From: Ulva prolifera
Taxonomy: Eukaryota; Chlorophyta; Ulvophyceae; Ulvales; Ulvaceae
Direction of reading: 5' to 3'
DNA length: 64,000 bases
Assembly: GCA_023078555.1 (NCBI GenBank)
Contig: CM041198.1
Coordinates: forward strand, 2,282,800-2,346,799
In this document: positions 11,663-23,405 of the stretch, piece after piece
Layout of the letters: every line of letters begins with the position of its first letter
Position numbering within the stretch: the first letter of the stretch is position 1
Program-made: the position numbers and the translations under genes
The notes under the pieces: generated by a model
Told to the model about the DNA's origin: nothing
The model's input: the letters and a program-made list of their open reading frames with translations, nothing else
The model's database searches: none

Positions 11663-11910
11663 GAGGCACATTCCGTGCCGCTTCCGACTGAGTCTCAACG
11701 CGGCCACACGTGTACACTGTACAGTGAACTGCTTGCGGCCGTTTGGTGCCTTACAGACAAAATCTGAAGGAGCAGTTTAAACTCATGCTGACGTTAGCCT
11801 GCTGGACCCAGCAGCGCTGCGGACAGTGTTGAGTACGGGCCAACTACGAGCACTCGCGATCGAAGTCGGGACGAATCACTGCAGCAAGGAACGCGCAAGC
11901 ACTCGGATCA
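11663..11910 (+). promoter_or_regulatory. Conserved promoter/5'UTR block of gene B
   Basis: The distal box 11676-11714 reads GTGCCGCTTCCGACTGAG, then CTCAACGCGGCCACACGTGT, containing a CACGTG core. The proximal block (about 11860-11910) reads GTCGGGACGAATCACTGCAG, then GGAACGCGCAAGCACTCGGA, and ends directly at the ATG of the 18-bp first exon. Both are shared in order with gene D and partly with gene A. Confidence 0.6.
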
Positions 11911-14900
11911 ATGCGTGTAGTCAATGAGGTGTGGTTCATACATGATTTGCGGTAGCTGCAAAGGCAATGTGCTTTTCAGCCGCTTACACATTTGTCAGGG
12001 ACTGCGCTGATAAGCCGTGAACAGCAGCTTTCATCACGCCTCTTCGGCCATCGGACGAACCAAGACACGCGAATACATTTGCATAGCTCAGGCTCTTGCG
12101 TGACATCTTCATTCCTGGTGGTTAAAAATCTCAGCCCAGCGCTTGGAGCAGGTGGCCATCTGCAGTCGTGAGAGTCACGAGCGTCGCTGCAAGGCTCAGC
12201 TGTTCGAAATAAAAATGATTCACGTTAGCCGTCGATTTTTGCCTGTCCTCGAGCTGTACCTGTAGAACAAGATGATTGCACATTGCTGCACCACCACATC
12301 ACTGTCCCACCTCCCAACATGATCACGCACCACGCCGCTCAGCTGCAGCAGCTTCGCGAAGCATTCTGCGCAGCCGACATTCAGCAACAAAACGCATACA
12401 CCTGGTCGTATCCGGAGGCCTGCTACTCGTGGGATTTCCTTGTCACACACACAATTCTGTGTCACCGTGGTGCTACAGGCCTCTCTTGCACAATGTGCAC
12501 ACAAGACTGGGCGCCTGAGCACGCCATCTGCAGCCATTGAGGCCGGCTAAATGCGTCGCACACTCACCCACACGTCCATGCACCTGTCGCAGACGCCCCT
12601 GTCGCACATGCCGCCACTCCAGCCGCTCGTCACAAAGCGCAGCATCTGCATGGCCACCATGCACAAGTGCAGGACGAAGACCAGGCAACCCCCCTCGAGC
12701 AGGTGCTGGGGACGTCCAGCATGGACCCGCAGGCGGAGCGATCGCTACCGCTGCGCATGCACAGCCAGGACCTCGACGCCGGCGGCTCCAGCGACGGCGG
12801 CTCCGACGCGGACACGTCCACCGGCGCAGACATCAACGACGCGCCCGTCATCGCCGACCTGGACCTCGGCCTCACCCCATCCCCCCAACGCTTGCAAACG
12901 CCCATGGATACACCATCTAGCGCAGCTGCTCCCGCCGAGGCAGGTGCACAGACCGCGCCGAGCGCCCTCACAGACACGCAGCGCTTCTGCCGCGAGCACG
13001 GCATCGACCCGGCGTCGCTGCCAGACCCGGCCCCTGCCGCCGACCCGGGAGTATCGTTCCAAACCCTGCTTGTCGGCGACGTCTCCCCGGTGGGTGCCAG
13101 CGAGCTGAAGCTCGTCAGCGCAACCACGGAGGTGACGGCGGAGGAGGGCCATAAATCGCTCGGGGTGCGGAATCTCGCGCTCTGCGGCCGCCTGAAGACG
13201 CACGGCGAGCCGACGGTGTTGATGCGGGAGCGAGCCGTCGGCCTCCGCATCGTGGACGGGGCAGAGGATCAGGTCAACGTCCACGTGTTTGACCCAGGGT
13301 TTGCGGCGCTGACGCCGGCCGAGTTTGCGGCGGAAGCGGTGACGCGATTCCCCGCCGGTACGGCCGTCGCCCTCATCGGCTTCGAGATGCACATCCATCC
13401 AGATGGCTTCGGCTGTTTCATCCGGTGCGGTGCGGCGGAGGGGAACGCCGGCGGCCGGTGCGGTGTCGTGCATCGCCTCGGGAGTGCCGACCTCCCGCCA
13501 CTCAGGCTCTGCCAGGTGCGCTGCGTGCTGCGCTGCGTGCTGTGCGCTTTGCAGACGCATGAAGCCTCCCTCTGCGCTGTATCTCAGAGACATGTGTACA
13601 GAAGAGTGGACGGGTGTAGACAAACACGCCACCGTCAAAGAGCATGAACCTCTCTTCGCTGCATTGATCACCCCTGCAGGTCGAACACCTCTGCGGCCTG
13701 ATGCGCAAGGCCGGCCACAACGCGGCAATGGTCAAGCTCTCCGTGGACGGCATGCGGAAAGTCGCAGGCGAGGTCGACGTGATGCTGCGGCCGCTGCTGG
13801 TCAGCCTCGCGGTCGCGCACCTGCGCCTTGGGGCTGACGGCATCGCCCTCGCGTACGCCACCGCCGCCTCGCAGGTCGTCTTCCAGAGGGGCCCCCCCGT
13901 CGCCGCCTGCGTCGCCGCGGAGGTGCTCAACCGGCTCGGCCTGAAGACCGGGGCCTGCGCTGCGCTGTACATGGTGCGATGCGAGTGCATGCTATGCATG
14001 CATACATACCTGCACACTACTCCTGTTCTTATGCTTCCGCGGCCCCTGCGGCGCTGCTCTTCGAAGGTGCTATTCTTGAGAAAATGTCGCCTCTCTGACT
14101 TTGTCTCTGTGTCATATTTGCACACTGGAGTGTCTCTCGATGTAGCTGCGTGCCCTGAAAGCCCCTTGTAAGGTAGCGATCGGCTGGCTTTAAGATGATG
14201 GCGTGCCGGTCCGATGTGTGTCAGGTGCGCGCAGCGCTGTTGCGGGGCCGCACATTCACATGCATGCATGCGAGCAGGCGTAGTCACTGTGTTAGGGTCG
14301 GCCGTGTTACAGCATCGCCATGTTGGTTTTTTCAAACAGGGTAAACAGGTACCCATTTTGTGTTTTCTTTATGAGTCCAGTCTAGTCCATTCTAATCCAT
14401 GGAATGCAGTATTTCCATCACCATATATGATTCCTATTGCCCATTTTTGCTCACTGTTAATATCTTCACGTTTAGTCTCCGAAGAAATAACACTTATTTT
14501 CATTGTTTAATCATTGTTTGTTTAGGTTTTTATACTTTGTACCCTTGTTCTGTCTAGATCCTGTCTAGGTCTATCCCAAGTGATCTGAAGAGCATGAAGA
14601 ACAATTATGATTTAAAGAAAATCAACAAATGCCAGACAGTTTCAGGATTACTTAAAAACCTAACAAATAATTCTCCATAAATATAATAAATCAAACCCCT
14701 TTAAATTCAAAGGTAATGGATTTTAGTAAGCGCAGGTTTTGGGTTATAAAATGCTTTTGGGGAGAATTTGCAAACTTTACGACTATGTGACGCGATAAAT
14801 TGTTTTGAAACTAAACTGCTCTTGTGTTTTTTTAAATACAAAAGGAGCGCGAATTACAGTGAGTAGTTTTTTATACTTGTTTACAGCATCAGACGCCTGG

Positions 14901-16797
14901 TGCTGTGAACATGGCCGAGGAGCGCTCCTCGGCCATGTGCGTCTGGCAGAGACTCTAGACCTGCGATTTCTGCAAAGGCTGCATGCTCTGGCCAGCTTCG
15001 GATGTGCCTCACCCGGCGCTACTGCACTCATCAGCCGGGCTGTGTCTAAAGGCGCGCCAGCACTGTCCTACAATGGGCGAACCTTGGGCCGTTGCAGCTG
15101 AGAGTTCAGGTGGTGGCCACGGCGCCTCTCACCATCTCGGCTGTAAGAGCCCACAAGCGCCCTGGTCCTTCACACTCAGCAGCAACGGGAGGTAGGGCCA
15201 GAGTTGCATGCATGGCGTGTTGCCCTCGAGTCTGACCTCCTGCAGCAAGCGTCAAGCATCAATCGCCATGCCGCAATACCACATTCGTGGGCATCTTCAC
15301 AGGGTATCCTATGGCTTGAGTCCCGCTGCACAATTACAACCTGCGGAACAGGTGATCGCCTCCAAGCTGCAGGTTAAAGCTGGAACCGTTGACTGGTTGT
15401 GCAGGGTAATTTTCCAGAAGGACATGAGCTGCAGCCACTGGATGCTCTTGCCCACGTTGGCCTCCTCGTGAGTTTCTGTTCATCATCTTGAATGTGACGT
15501 ATTGTGCTTGAACGATGCATCTCTGACCGGGTGCTGATCTCTGCATAGCCCTAGCAGCCCTTGATGTGGTATCTAGCAGTCTCATGAATATTGGGCTTCA
15601 GGGAGGCTTCTGCGTGGCCTTCAACGCAGGACGTAATGTTCCATGTACATTTTCTGGGTGCTCGATATCTGCAACACCACAGCAGGCACCACATCCTTGC
15701 TTACAACAACAATTAGTGGAAATGGAAATGATAGCACATCTCTTGCCTGCTTGTATAGTGTGCGCCGCTGGGTGATGATGGCCATCGACACCCACACTTC
15801 TCTTGACGAAGTCTGTGTCTACACAGGAGGCTGCCGGAATCGATCCGACCCGGCGGAATATAGATGTAGATACCCACATCACCCACGCCATCAACGCCGG
15901 CCTTACCCAGATTGCAGAGGGGCTCTCAAAGACGGAGGTGAAGTGGCTGGAGCACGGCCTCGGGGACGTCGCGGCCGTGCAGGCCTCGGCAGAGCGAGCG
16001 GCTACGAATCATGGCCCGAAAGCCGCGATGCGGCTGAAGGTTGAGGCAGACCGGCTGTTTGCGGCGGGCAGCACAACACAGCAGCCGCTGAAGAACCGAG
16101 GGAAGGTTGAGGAGGCGGTGACGAAGTGGCGGGCGGCGCTGTGGCTGATGCTGGATGCAGAACGGCTGGAGGGAAAGACAGGATACCACGCCTGGGCAAT
16201 CCTGAACGGCCGCTACTTGCACTGGTCCGAGGTGTGCATCTGCCTCGCATTTGAGCTGCTTTCGATGCCTGCCCACGCCATGCAGTTCGTGGACGCCTGA
16301 TGCTTCGCTGATGCGCATGCAGCGCACTCTTCGACGATCATCATGAATGAATTCCGCCCTCTGGAGAACCCCGACATGCACGTGCACGGGAACAGGCCAT
16401 GCCAATGTAATCATGTCCGACATTCGAGCGCCGTTGGGCACCTATGCATGCCCTGTCGAGCCGCATTCCTCCTTGACGGTGGCAAGCCGGCGCGTGGCGC
16501 CGAGCCTGCTGCCGCGGCTTGCAAACCCGAGCAGGCATCATGCATGCGCATGGCTCAGCAAAACGGAAGCCATCGATGGAGGCTGAGCTATGCCTGCCGC
16601 TGCAGAGGGGTGGAGTGGAGCCCAAGGCGCTGCGCTACATGGACCTCGCGTCGCTGACTGTCATGCGGGCTGAGCACTGCAACGTCCACGGTCTTCGCAC
16701 CAACGTGTACAAGGGCCGCTGCGACCTGGGAGACTGGGAGGGCGCTCTCGATGATGCCCTCAGCGCCAGCCTCAGCAAGCTGGACATCTCCTTGTGA
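11911..16797 (+). CDS. Family T gene B: beta-domain plus TPR-like protein (6 exons)
   Basis: Exons: 11911-11928 (MRVVNE), 12673-13515, 13680-13973, 15405-15467, 15827-16231, 16606-16797. All introns are GT-AG and phase 0, coding 604 residues without a break. After a Ser/Asp-rich N-terminus comes FCREHGIDPASLPDPAPAAD (about residues 105-125), then the beta-rich domain (NLALCGRLKTHGEP, VFDPGFAALTPAEFAAEAV, FPAGTAVALIGFEM) to about residue 287. Exon 3 gives LRPLLVSLAVAHLRLGADGI, exon 4 GNFPEGHELQPLDALAHVGL, exon 5 the TPR-like VEADRLFAAGS...VTKWRAALWLML, and exon 6 KALRYMDLASLTVMR and KGRCDLGDWEGALDDAL, ending DISL. With D it is the best-preserved copy and a good reference for the family. Function unknown; helical repeats suggest protein-protein binding. 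It probably has no signal peptide or membrane segment. Confidence 0.8.
14340..14890. other. AT-rich island inside intron 3 of gene B
   Basis: About 550 bp with clearly lower GC than all surrounding DNA (many A/T runs such as TTTAAATTCAAAGG). No open frame or element ends are evident. It lies within the 1.4-kb intron between exons 13680-13973 and 15405-15467, so it is probably an insertion of foreign composition. Paralogues A, C and D have no matching segment. Confidence 0.6.
14909..14938. repeat. Perfect 30-bp palindrome
   Basis: The sequence is its own reverse complement over 30 bp, centred on AGCGCT, with CCGAGG/CCTCGG arms and CATG ends. It sits directly downstream of the AT-rich island in intron 3 of gene B. 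It could form a cruciform or hairpin; no function can be assigned. Confidence 0.85.
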
Positions 16798-16825
16798 CGT
16801 CTTCATGTGCAAGTTCCTTTGTGTG

Positions 16826-16866
16826 TCACAAGGAAGAAGACGGCAAGGCGGGCAGCACCGCGACCC
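16826..16866 (+). mobile_element. Repeat A fragment after gene B
   Basis: TCACAAGGAAGAAGACGGCA followed by AGGCGGGCAGCACCGCGACC is a diverged copy of the short repeat found intact at 11459 and 18219. It lies about 30 bp after the stop of gene B, probably in its 3'UTR. No target duplication is visible. Confidence 0.55.
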
Positions 16867-16869
16867 AGT

Positions 16870-18200
16870 GAGCGGTGCAATGTCATATGTGCAGTATCGT
16901 GTCATCGTGTCTGTGTAGTATTGATGGATGTGTCTAGTCAGGTCCAGGCTTCTCTGTACAAAGATGTTCAACCGTTGTATTATGTGACCATTCCAGCCAC
17001 CGCAGGGACCTGGGACTACTTGTAATGGCATACATGGCCGTGCCCAGTTGAATACAGCTGGCCGGTGTCGCGGTTGCAGCCTCCAAAGCACGTGTACTCC
17101 AGGAACATGTACTTTTTAAAGGTTGTGAAACACTCGCCGTGTCCTTCGCGCTGCATTGACAACTCTAAACAGTGTGAAGGCCCTTCTCAAGCCACACGTT
17201 CGTACGCTCTCCAACACAGGCCTTCAGAGCCGCAGCTTATTCATGCATGAATGTCGGACATGTCGGAAGCACAGCTGGCGATAGTGTCCAGGCAACAGCG
17301 CTCAGCCGCCCAGGCCCCCGCCACCCGAGCCGTTGGCCCCCCCACCCCCTCAAGGAGGGGCCCTCATCGCACCCAGGCTCTGCCCTCCATCGCCCATGCA
17401 CCAGCCTCCACACGCCCCGAACGGTCTGTTAACACGCTGGTGTTGCCGCTCTCGGTGCACATCCCTGAGTGCACCCCTATGGCTTCCCAGCGCGCACACC
17501 ATACCAGGCCCCCCCGGACACCCTCCTAAGCTGCGCAGCCCGGCCCGACACCTGCGGGCCTCCGCTGCCTCTCTCGCGCCCCTGGCCATGCATGCAGCAG
17601 GGATTGCTCGGAATGTGCGGCGGTGTACGTGTGGAGTGTACACGTGTGCGAGAGGTGACTCGAGGTGTGAATGTGCGCCTCTGCAGATGCCTGACTGTCA
17701 TGCATGTGGCCACCGCGGCCGGCAGCAATGCTGGATCTGCCGTGAAGGAACATCGGCTCCTAGCCACGGCCGAAGTACCGACAGTACCGCAGTACGGCCA
17801 CGCATCGCCGAGACCCGCCGGCACCGCGCGCGCGCACCCCCACATGCCGTCCATATGCATGCATGCCAACCGCCAACCTAAACCGTCAAAGCTACGCGCG
17901 GCATGCCGTGACTGCCCGCGCTGAGAGGTGCTGCGGGCCCCGGACGCTGGCGCCGTGTCGCACCGCAGCAGGCCGCCTGCATGACGCCCGGATAGCGTAA
18001 GGGTGCACCCTTACACATATGTGCCACACAAAGTTGTAAATCAATGACCCCCAGCCCACGGCACAGTGCCGACTCAGCAATGGCGTTACCAGTGTGCACA
18101 CTGATGGAGGGGCTCTCAACAGGTGTGGTGGCCACGACCTGGTCTGCAGGAAGGCGAGGTGCAGCTGAATTTGCCTCATGGGGACGCCATCAGACCGACA
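16870..18200. other. Spacer without supported gene
   Basis: A Pro/Ala/His-rich open frame at 17300-17900 and its antisense partners are compositional: codon use is not biased and no conserved motif or splice pattern links them to either gene family. GCATGC-type words are frequent here. Confidence 0.5.
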
Positions 18201-18204
18201 TGGC

Positions 18205-18279
18205 CACAGTTGGTGTGTTACAAGGACAAAGGCAGCAAGGCGGGCAGCACCGCGAAAGAAGCAAACACAGTTGGTGTGT
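18205..18279 (+). mobile_element. Short SINE-like repeat A with 14-bp target duplication
   Basis: A 47-bp element (18219-18265), nearly identical to the one at 11459: TACAAGGACAAAGGCAGC, AAGGCGGGCAGCACCGCG, AAAGAAGCAAA. Perfect 14-bp direct repeats CACAGTTGGTGTGT flank it at 18205-18218 and 18266-18279. High identity between unlinked copies with clean duplications argues for recent activity. Confidence 0.8.
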
Positions 18280-18491
18280 GACAGATTCTGACAACTGCAA
18301 GCACCGGTGCGGGCCCGCACAGTACGTTGATGGCATGTTCTCCCCTTTCCCTGCAGTGTCCATCGTACACGCAGCTTCAGCCCTATGTGGCTGGTCTGCC
18401 GGAGAACATGTACCCTTGTGTGGGGAGACGAAGACGCCCGGAGCACTCGCCCGGTCTCCGCGAAGCAAACGAACTCGGAGTGTCCATGCGC

Positions 18492-20368
18492 CAGGGGAGT
18501 CTGCACTCGGGCCATGCACACGTCCACCGGGAACGCGAGCCATTCAGACATCGCCCAGGGCCCTGGGAGGTGTATATAGAATCACAATAACACACTGAAT
18601 ACACACAGGCGGTCCCTGGGCGAAATGTAGAAAGGTGCCCAGGGAAAGGCCTGTTTTCCCCCCAAATGCTGATTTCGCCCATGGACGCGGATTTGGCGCC
18701 CAGCGCACGCCCAGTGAGCACAGTGGGTTGAGAACACCCTAAAACACTATAACATGTCTCATCGTTGTTCAGTGACCTATCAATCTGTGTCGTGCGGGTA
18801 TGTCCGACGTGTCTGTGATGCAGTCATGGAGAGCGGACACCACGCCGGCCTAGACCGGCTTAGCTACCACAGACTCAGCGACTGAGTGAAGTTAAGTGGC
18901 ATTGCTGTTGGTTTCTGCCGTAACCTGCGTGCAATTTTTGCACCTCGTGAGTTTGCAAAGACGCAAAACAGCTGTGTCAGCAAAGACGCAACATATCATT
19001 CCAATCGACCATAGCATATACGTACACATACCAAAAGTCACCAGCTCCAGATGGCTCAGGATCTCTGATCTAGGTGGGGAAGGCAGCACTGTTCTTCCGT
19101 CACAGTGATTGAAAGTACGCTGCCGTACACCGGCTCATCAAAGCCTCGGCAAGAATGATGCCTGCGCGATCTGCAAATCGCAGTCATAATTTTCGCCTGT
19201 GTACATCAGCTCCTTCTTCGTTTTGGAGGGCACGGAGGCGCTGCGAATCTGGCTGTGACGGTCGCGACAGCATGTTCATGATAATTTTCACACAAATTTA
19301 TTCAGCACTACGCAATAACTTATCGCTATTCAACCAGCACCGATCCACGTGAGTGATTCGTGGTCAATCATGATGTCATCAGTGGGCGCAATGTGGCAGG
19401 TCACAGATGCAAGCACACGAAGTCGCTGTGTGTAAGGCATTCTTGCTTTGCTACACCTCTGATGCAGTTCAGAATCTCATGACAGCGATGCAGAGCGCAT
19501 GCTGAGTTTTTCTCGCGTAAATATGCTTTTGCATTCTTTTTCACAGCAGTATACGGTCAACTGCATCGGTTTTCTGCCTCTTGCAAAAGGCTACCATGCA
19601 ATCAGCATATAACCTGACTGGCATCCTTCAGATGTGACATCGCTTGCAATACAATCTAGATGCAACTAAATGATACTGTCATTTATGAAAAACATGCCAG
19701 ATGTATCAACCAGGCCAGTTGCATCCATGTGGTGTCAATACTATGACCTTCATCATGTGGACAGCCGCTTGATCAGCCTTGATCACAGCTGTCGATATCG
19801 TTGAAGGTATCCCGATTGTACCATAATTTAAGCACGCACGCCTATTTACGCCTGTTGTTGTATACTCGCGCCATGTACGGGTCACGCCAGAACGAAATGG
19901 GGTCAGAGCCGCTGAAGCAATCAACCGCAGAGCGACAAAGCAACCCATCCCCAAGAGTGAACAACACTTGTATTGATTCTTTATCGCGCTCCAATCGCGC
20001 AGAGCAGCTGCCTACATGTGGCAGCACATGACCCCACAAGTCACAACGGCTAGGACGCCTTCCACAGCAATCGATAATAACAAAGATAACGTACCACTAT
20101 GTAATATAGACATAATAAGGGTGTCCTAGGCTCATTGGGCGTGCTCTGGGCACGCGCTGGGCGCTGTAGGCGCTCCCTGGGCGAAATGGGTCATTCTGCC
20201 CAGGCTTTTCGACGAAACGACTGCTTTCGCCCAGCGACCTGAGACGACCACCTGTGTGCATTCAGTATGTTATTGTGAGTCCATAGATACCAGCCAGGGC
20301 CCTGGGCGATGTCTGAGTGGCTCGCGTTCCCGGTGGACGTGCGCATGTCCCGAGTGCAGACCCCCCTC
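18492..20368. mobile_element. DNA-transposon-like element with ~250-bp terminal inverted repeats
   Basis: The left arm (18492-18735) and right arm (20119-20368) are inverted copies at roughly 80% identity by eye. Shared inverted words include CTGCACTCGGG, CACGTCCACCGGGAACGCGA, CAGACATCGCCCAGGGCCCT, CTGGGCGAAA and GCGCCCAGCGC. Outer ends read CAGGGGAGT and, inverted, GAGGGGGGT. The 1.4-kb interior holds only short unrelated frames and no transposase. A related element lies at 27628-29200. I could not fix a target duplication, so the superfamily is open. Confidence 0.7.
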
Positions 20369-20504
20369 ATGTGTCATTCTTCCGTGAACAGTCGTATCAG
20401 CTACAGCGTCCGCAAGTCTTACATGTGCAGCACTCGTTGAAGTTTGACTGCGCATGACCCCTCGTGAGGATACGCGGGTCGGGGCACGCTCGGCGCTGCT
20501 TCTA

Positions 20505-20536
20505 ATCGTGACAGACGCGGCCGGCCACACGTGTAC
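20505..20536 (+). promoter_or_regulatory. Probable promoter box of broken gene C
   Basis: GACAGACGCGGCCGGCCACA followed by CGTGTAC matches the distal promoter box of genes B and D, including the CACGTG core, with two extra bases. It lies 1.6 kb before the first recognised exon of C. No matching 18-bp first exon was found downstream, so the box may be a relic. Confidence 0.4.
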
Positions 20537-21781
20537 AATGAGCCGCTTGCGTGCATTTCCTGCCATACATACTACATCCGGAGGAACATCATTCACAACG
20601 ACTTTCGTCATTGCATCCGGCTCGGAAAGCTACAGCTGTGGTGAGGACAGGCTGCAGGCACCTCCAGAGCTAGAGCTTTGCAGAGCCAACTTGCGTTGCA
20701 GAAGTAGCAGGGCAGACATGCCGCTCGTTGCGACCATGCTAGCGTAGCTCCGACATCGCCTAGTCAACTCCTGCTCTACTTCAGTGACTGCAGGCGCCTC
20801 GGTCGCCGTGTTCACCGATGTTCCGAGCGCTGTGTACGGCCTGCCATCGGGCCAGCATCGGGCAAGCCACAAGTCGATCGTGGCGCCTGTCTTCGACGAA
20901 TCTGAGTCAACTAACATCTTCTACGGGTCGCTGCAAGCCTTCCACGCGCTACGTACGTCAACTTTCCATGCGTCCTGTGTGCTTTCGGTTGGCCAGCCCG
21001 GCCCTGCCAATATTCTCACAGTATCGCACTCCAGAAATTTAATTATGTCAGACATCTGTACATGTAAACACCACGCGTACGTGGGATTGTGAGAGCTGGA
21101 GATGTTTCCGACACGAGCTGCAGAGCCAGCGTGCGATGCACACACCGCAGGTTCGGCATGTTTCTCGTTCGAGTTCATCACAGCAGGAAATCTATATCCT
21201 ATCTGAGCATGCGTTGCGTGTTTCCGGTCCGCCCTGCCTCGCGGCAGCTGCAGAGCTGATCGTAGCATGCGCACCTGGCTCGCCATGGCACCTCGCCAGC
21301 TCTGAGTGCACCCCGCACCTGGCTCCTCTACATACATTACAAGTGGCATCGATCAACTCGACAACACCCTTGGGTCTGCGAGATACACCTGTATACCGGG
21401 TGGCATACACACCACGTTGACCTCGCAACAGTGGCACTCAACACGCCGCATAGTGCGGGCGCTTTTGAACAGCTGACGGTAAGCAGCAGCACATGTGCGT
21501 CTTGGAGAATTCCGCTGCGTGTAGAACTCGCACGATCGTCTTCGCCAGCTGCTGCCAGCGCTCGCCAGCCAGATGCATGATCCATGTGTGACGCCTCGTC
21601 ACATGCATGGGGATGCATGAGATGCATCATCCTGGAAGCCTCCAGCAGTGGCCGTGAGTTCAGCAGTCAGTGGCTGATCGCACAATAGCCATGTTTTGCA
21701 AATGCAATAGGAGTGTCTGACATGTCCGGGGCACACAGCTGCAGTTTAAACTGTTCAATTGAAGGACGTCGTGGTCAAAAT

Positions 21782-21826
21782 CCACATGGCCAGCGCACGA
21801 ATCGGATTCATGCGCTGGCCATGTGG
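21782..21826. repeat. Hairpin, 16-bp perfect stem
   Basis: CCACATGGCCAGCGCA (21782-21797) and TGCGCTGGCCATGTGG (21811-21826) are exact inverted repeats with a 13-nt loop. It stands about 330 bp upstream of the first coding block of gene C and 25 bp before a tRNA-like A-box repeat. It may be the remains of a fold-back element. Confidence 0.8.
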
Positions 21827-21849
21827 CATTCGACTCGCGACGTGCAAGG

Positions 21850-21888
21850 GTCCAGTGGTATAACGGTCACATCACTGGATTGCCACAC
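21850..21888 (+). repeat. tRNA-Gly-like 5' half / A-box repeat
   Basis: GTCCAGTGGTATAACGGTCA then CATCACTGGATTGCCACA resembles the 5' half of a tRNA-Gly(GCC), including an A-box-like TGGTATAACGG. A near copy lies at 62218-62253. No T-arm B box or acceptor-stem partner follows, so this is a repeat or tRNA-derived fragment, not a tRNA gene. Confidence 0.4.
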
Positions 21889-23253
21889 GCCAGCTTAAGG
21901 CATTCCAGTGTACGTATTGACAGAAGCTGGTACCAGCTTGTGTCACCGGTGCACCTTCACGTGTGGTAGTCGGATCTTCATCCAACCATCCCCTGTCCAG
22001 TCTCTGCACCATGCGCAAGATGCCGCATCATACCCCGGGATGGCCATACAGTCTGCGCAATCATTCTGCTTGAGATCACGCGCATGCGCGTGATTCTTCT
22101 CCAGGTCTGCAGGTCTGCGCAGAACGTGAAACATCATCGTGCATGGGTGCAGGATCAAGCCGAGCCGGTCCACAACGTTAACGTCCAGCAGTTCCCCAGC
22201 TGCCCGATGCTGCCGGGCACGGGCTCGCAGGCACATCACCCACCCGCGCTGCCGCTGCGCATATGCATGTACAGCTCCATCCCCGGCGCCGAAACAGACA
22301 GCGACCACGGCTGCGGGGACACCTCCGACGACGGCCGCGGCGACGGCGATGAACCCCCCAACATCATGGATGATGACACGCTGAGCTTCTGTTACAGCCA
22401 CGGCATCGACCCGGCGTCCCTGCCAGACCCGGACCCTGTCGCCGACCCGGGATTGTCCTTTTGGTCCCTGCTTAAGGCCGGCGACGCATCCCGAGTGACT
22501 GTTGAAGACCTTAAAGTGATGGCGGGGGCCAACCAGGACAGGGTGCTCCGAGAGAACAACAGCGTGTCTATCTTTGTGCGGCAACCCCTCTGCGGCCGGT
22601 TGAGTACCCACGGTGAGCCCGCGCATCACGATCTGCAACACCGCGCCGTGCGCCTCCGCATCTTGGATGCGATGTATGATGAGCTCATCGTCGATGTGGT
22701 CGACCCGGAGTTTGAGGCGCTGACGCCGGCAGAGTTTGCGGCTCAGGCGGTGTCGCGGTTCCCCGGCCGCACCGCCGTCGCGCTGGTCGGCCTCGAGGTG
22801 GAAGTCAAGCTACGTATGTTTGCCTCCGCCGTCTGGTGCGGCGCGGAGGCGTCGGAGAGAGAAGCTCCACGGGGCGTAGTGCACCGCCTCGGCACCGCCG
22901 CCCTCCCGCCACCCAAGCTCTCCCAGGTGTGCTGTGCGCTGCGCTGCGCCCGGATCTGGCGCGGCGTACTGGCATTTGAAGTCACTTCATTCAAGCTGCC
23001 TTCTGTGTCCATGCATGCATGCTCTGGGTCGCCGCTCTGTACAACGTTGAGATGGGCATGGGTGGAGTGCTAGACGTTGTGGGCGATGGCGATACGATGT
23101 CGTGCGGCTTTCTTGGGTGGCGTGCGGCTACCTGATCCACTTTTGCTGCCTGCAGCGAAATTTTAATACTTTTAAGTTTAAACGCACATCGCAAGTTGCA
23201 TGGATGACAGCTCATGTCCAGCTCTGCACTCACACGGGGATGCGCTGCCCATA

Positions 23254-23275
23254 GCTCGATGCTATAGCATCGAGC
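23254..23275. repeat. Perfect 22-bp palindrome
   Basis: GCTCGATGCTATAGCATCGAGC-type self-complementary sequence, centred on CTATAG, in an intron of gene C just upstream of a repeat B copy. Confidence 0.8.
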
Positions 23276-23348
23276 ACATAGCAGCCGAGCTGACATATGT
23301 CAGCCTGGCTGCATGCTGAGATGCCCCACGCACATCTGTATAAACACT

Positions 23349-23405
23349 CGGAGTTGTCAATGTCCAATAGAATACGGCTCAGTAAATTCAGATTTACGTA
23401 AATCT
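23349..23405 (+). repeat. Repeat B copy
   Basis: GGAGTTGTCAATGTCCAATA then GAATACGGCTCAGTAAATTC and AGATTTAC. It is one of at least six dispersed copies (also at 41544, 41904, 43541, 47096 and, reversed, 48345). It lacks the CATATGTGGTCC 5' part found in the longer copies. It lies in an intron of gene C. Confidence 0.7.

Noticed and set aside
17300-17900. Pro/Ala/His-rich open frames on both strands
   Set aside because: They reflect base composition; no conserved block, no splice logic and no family match.
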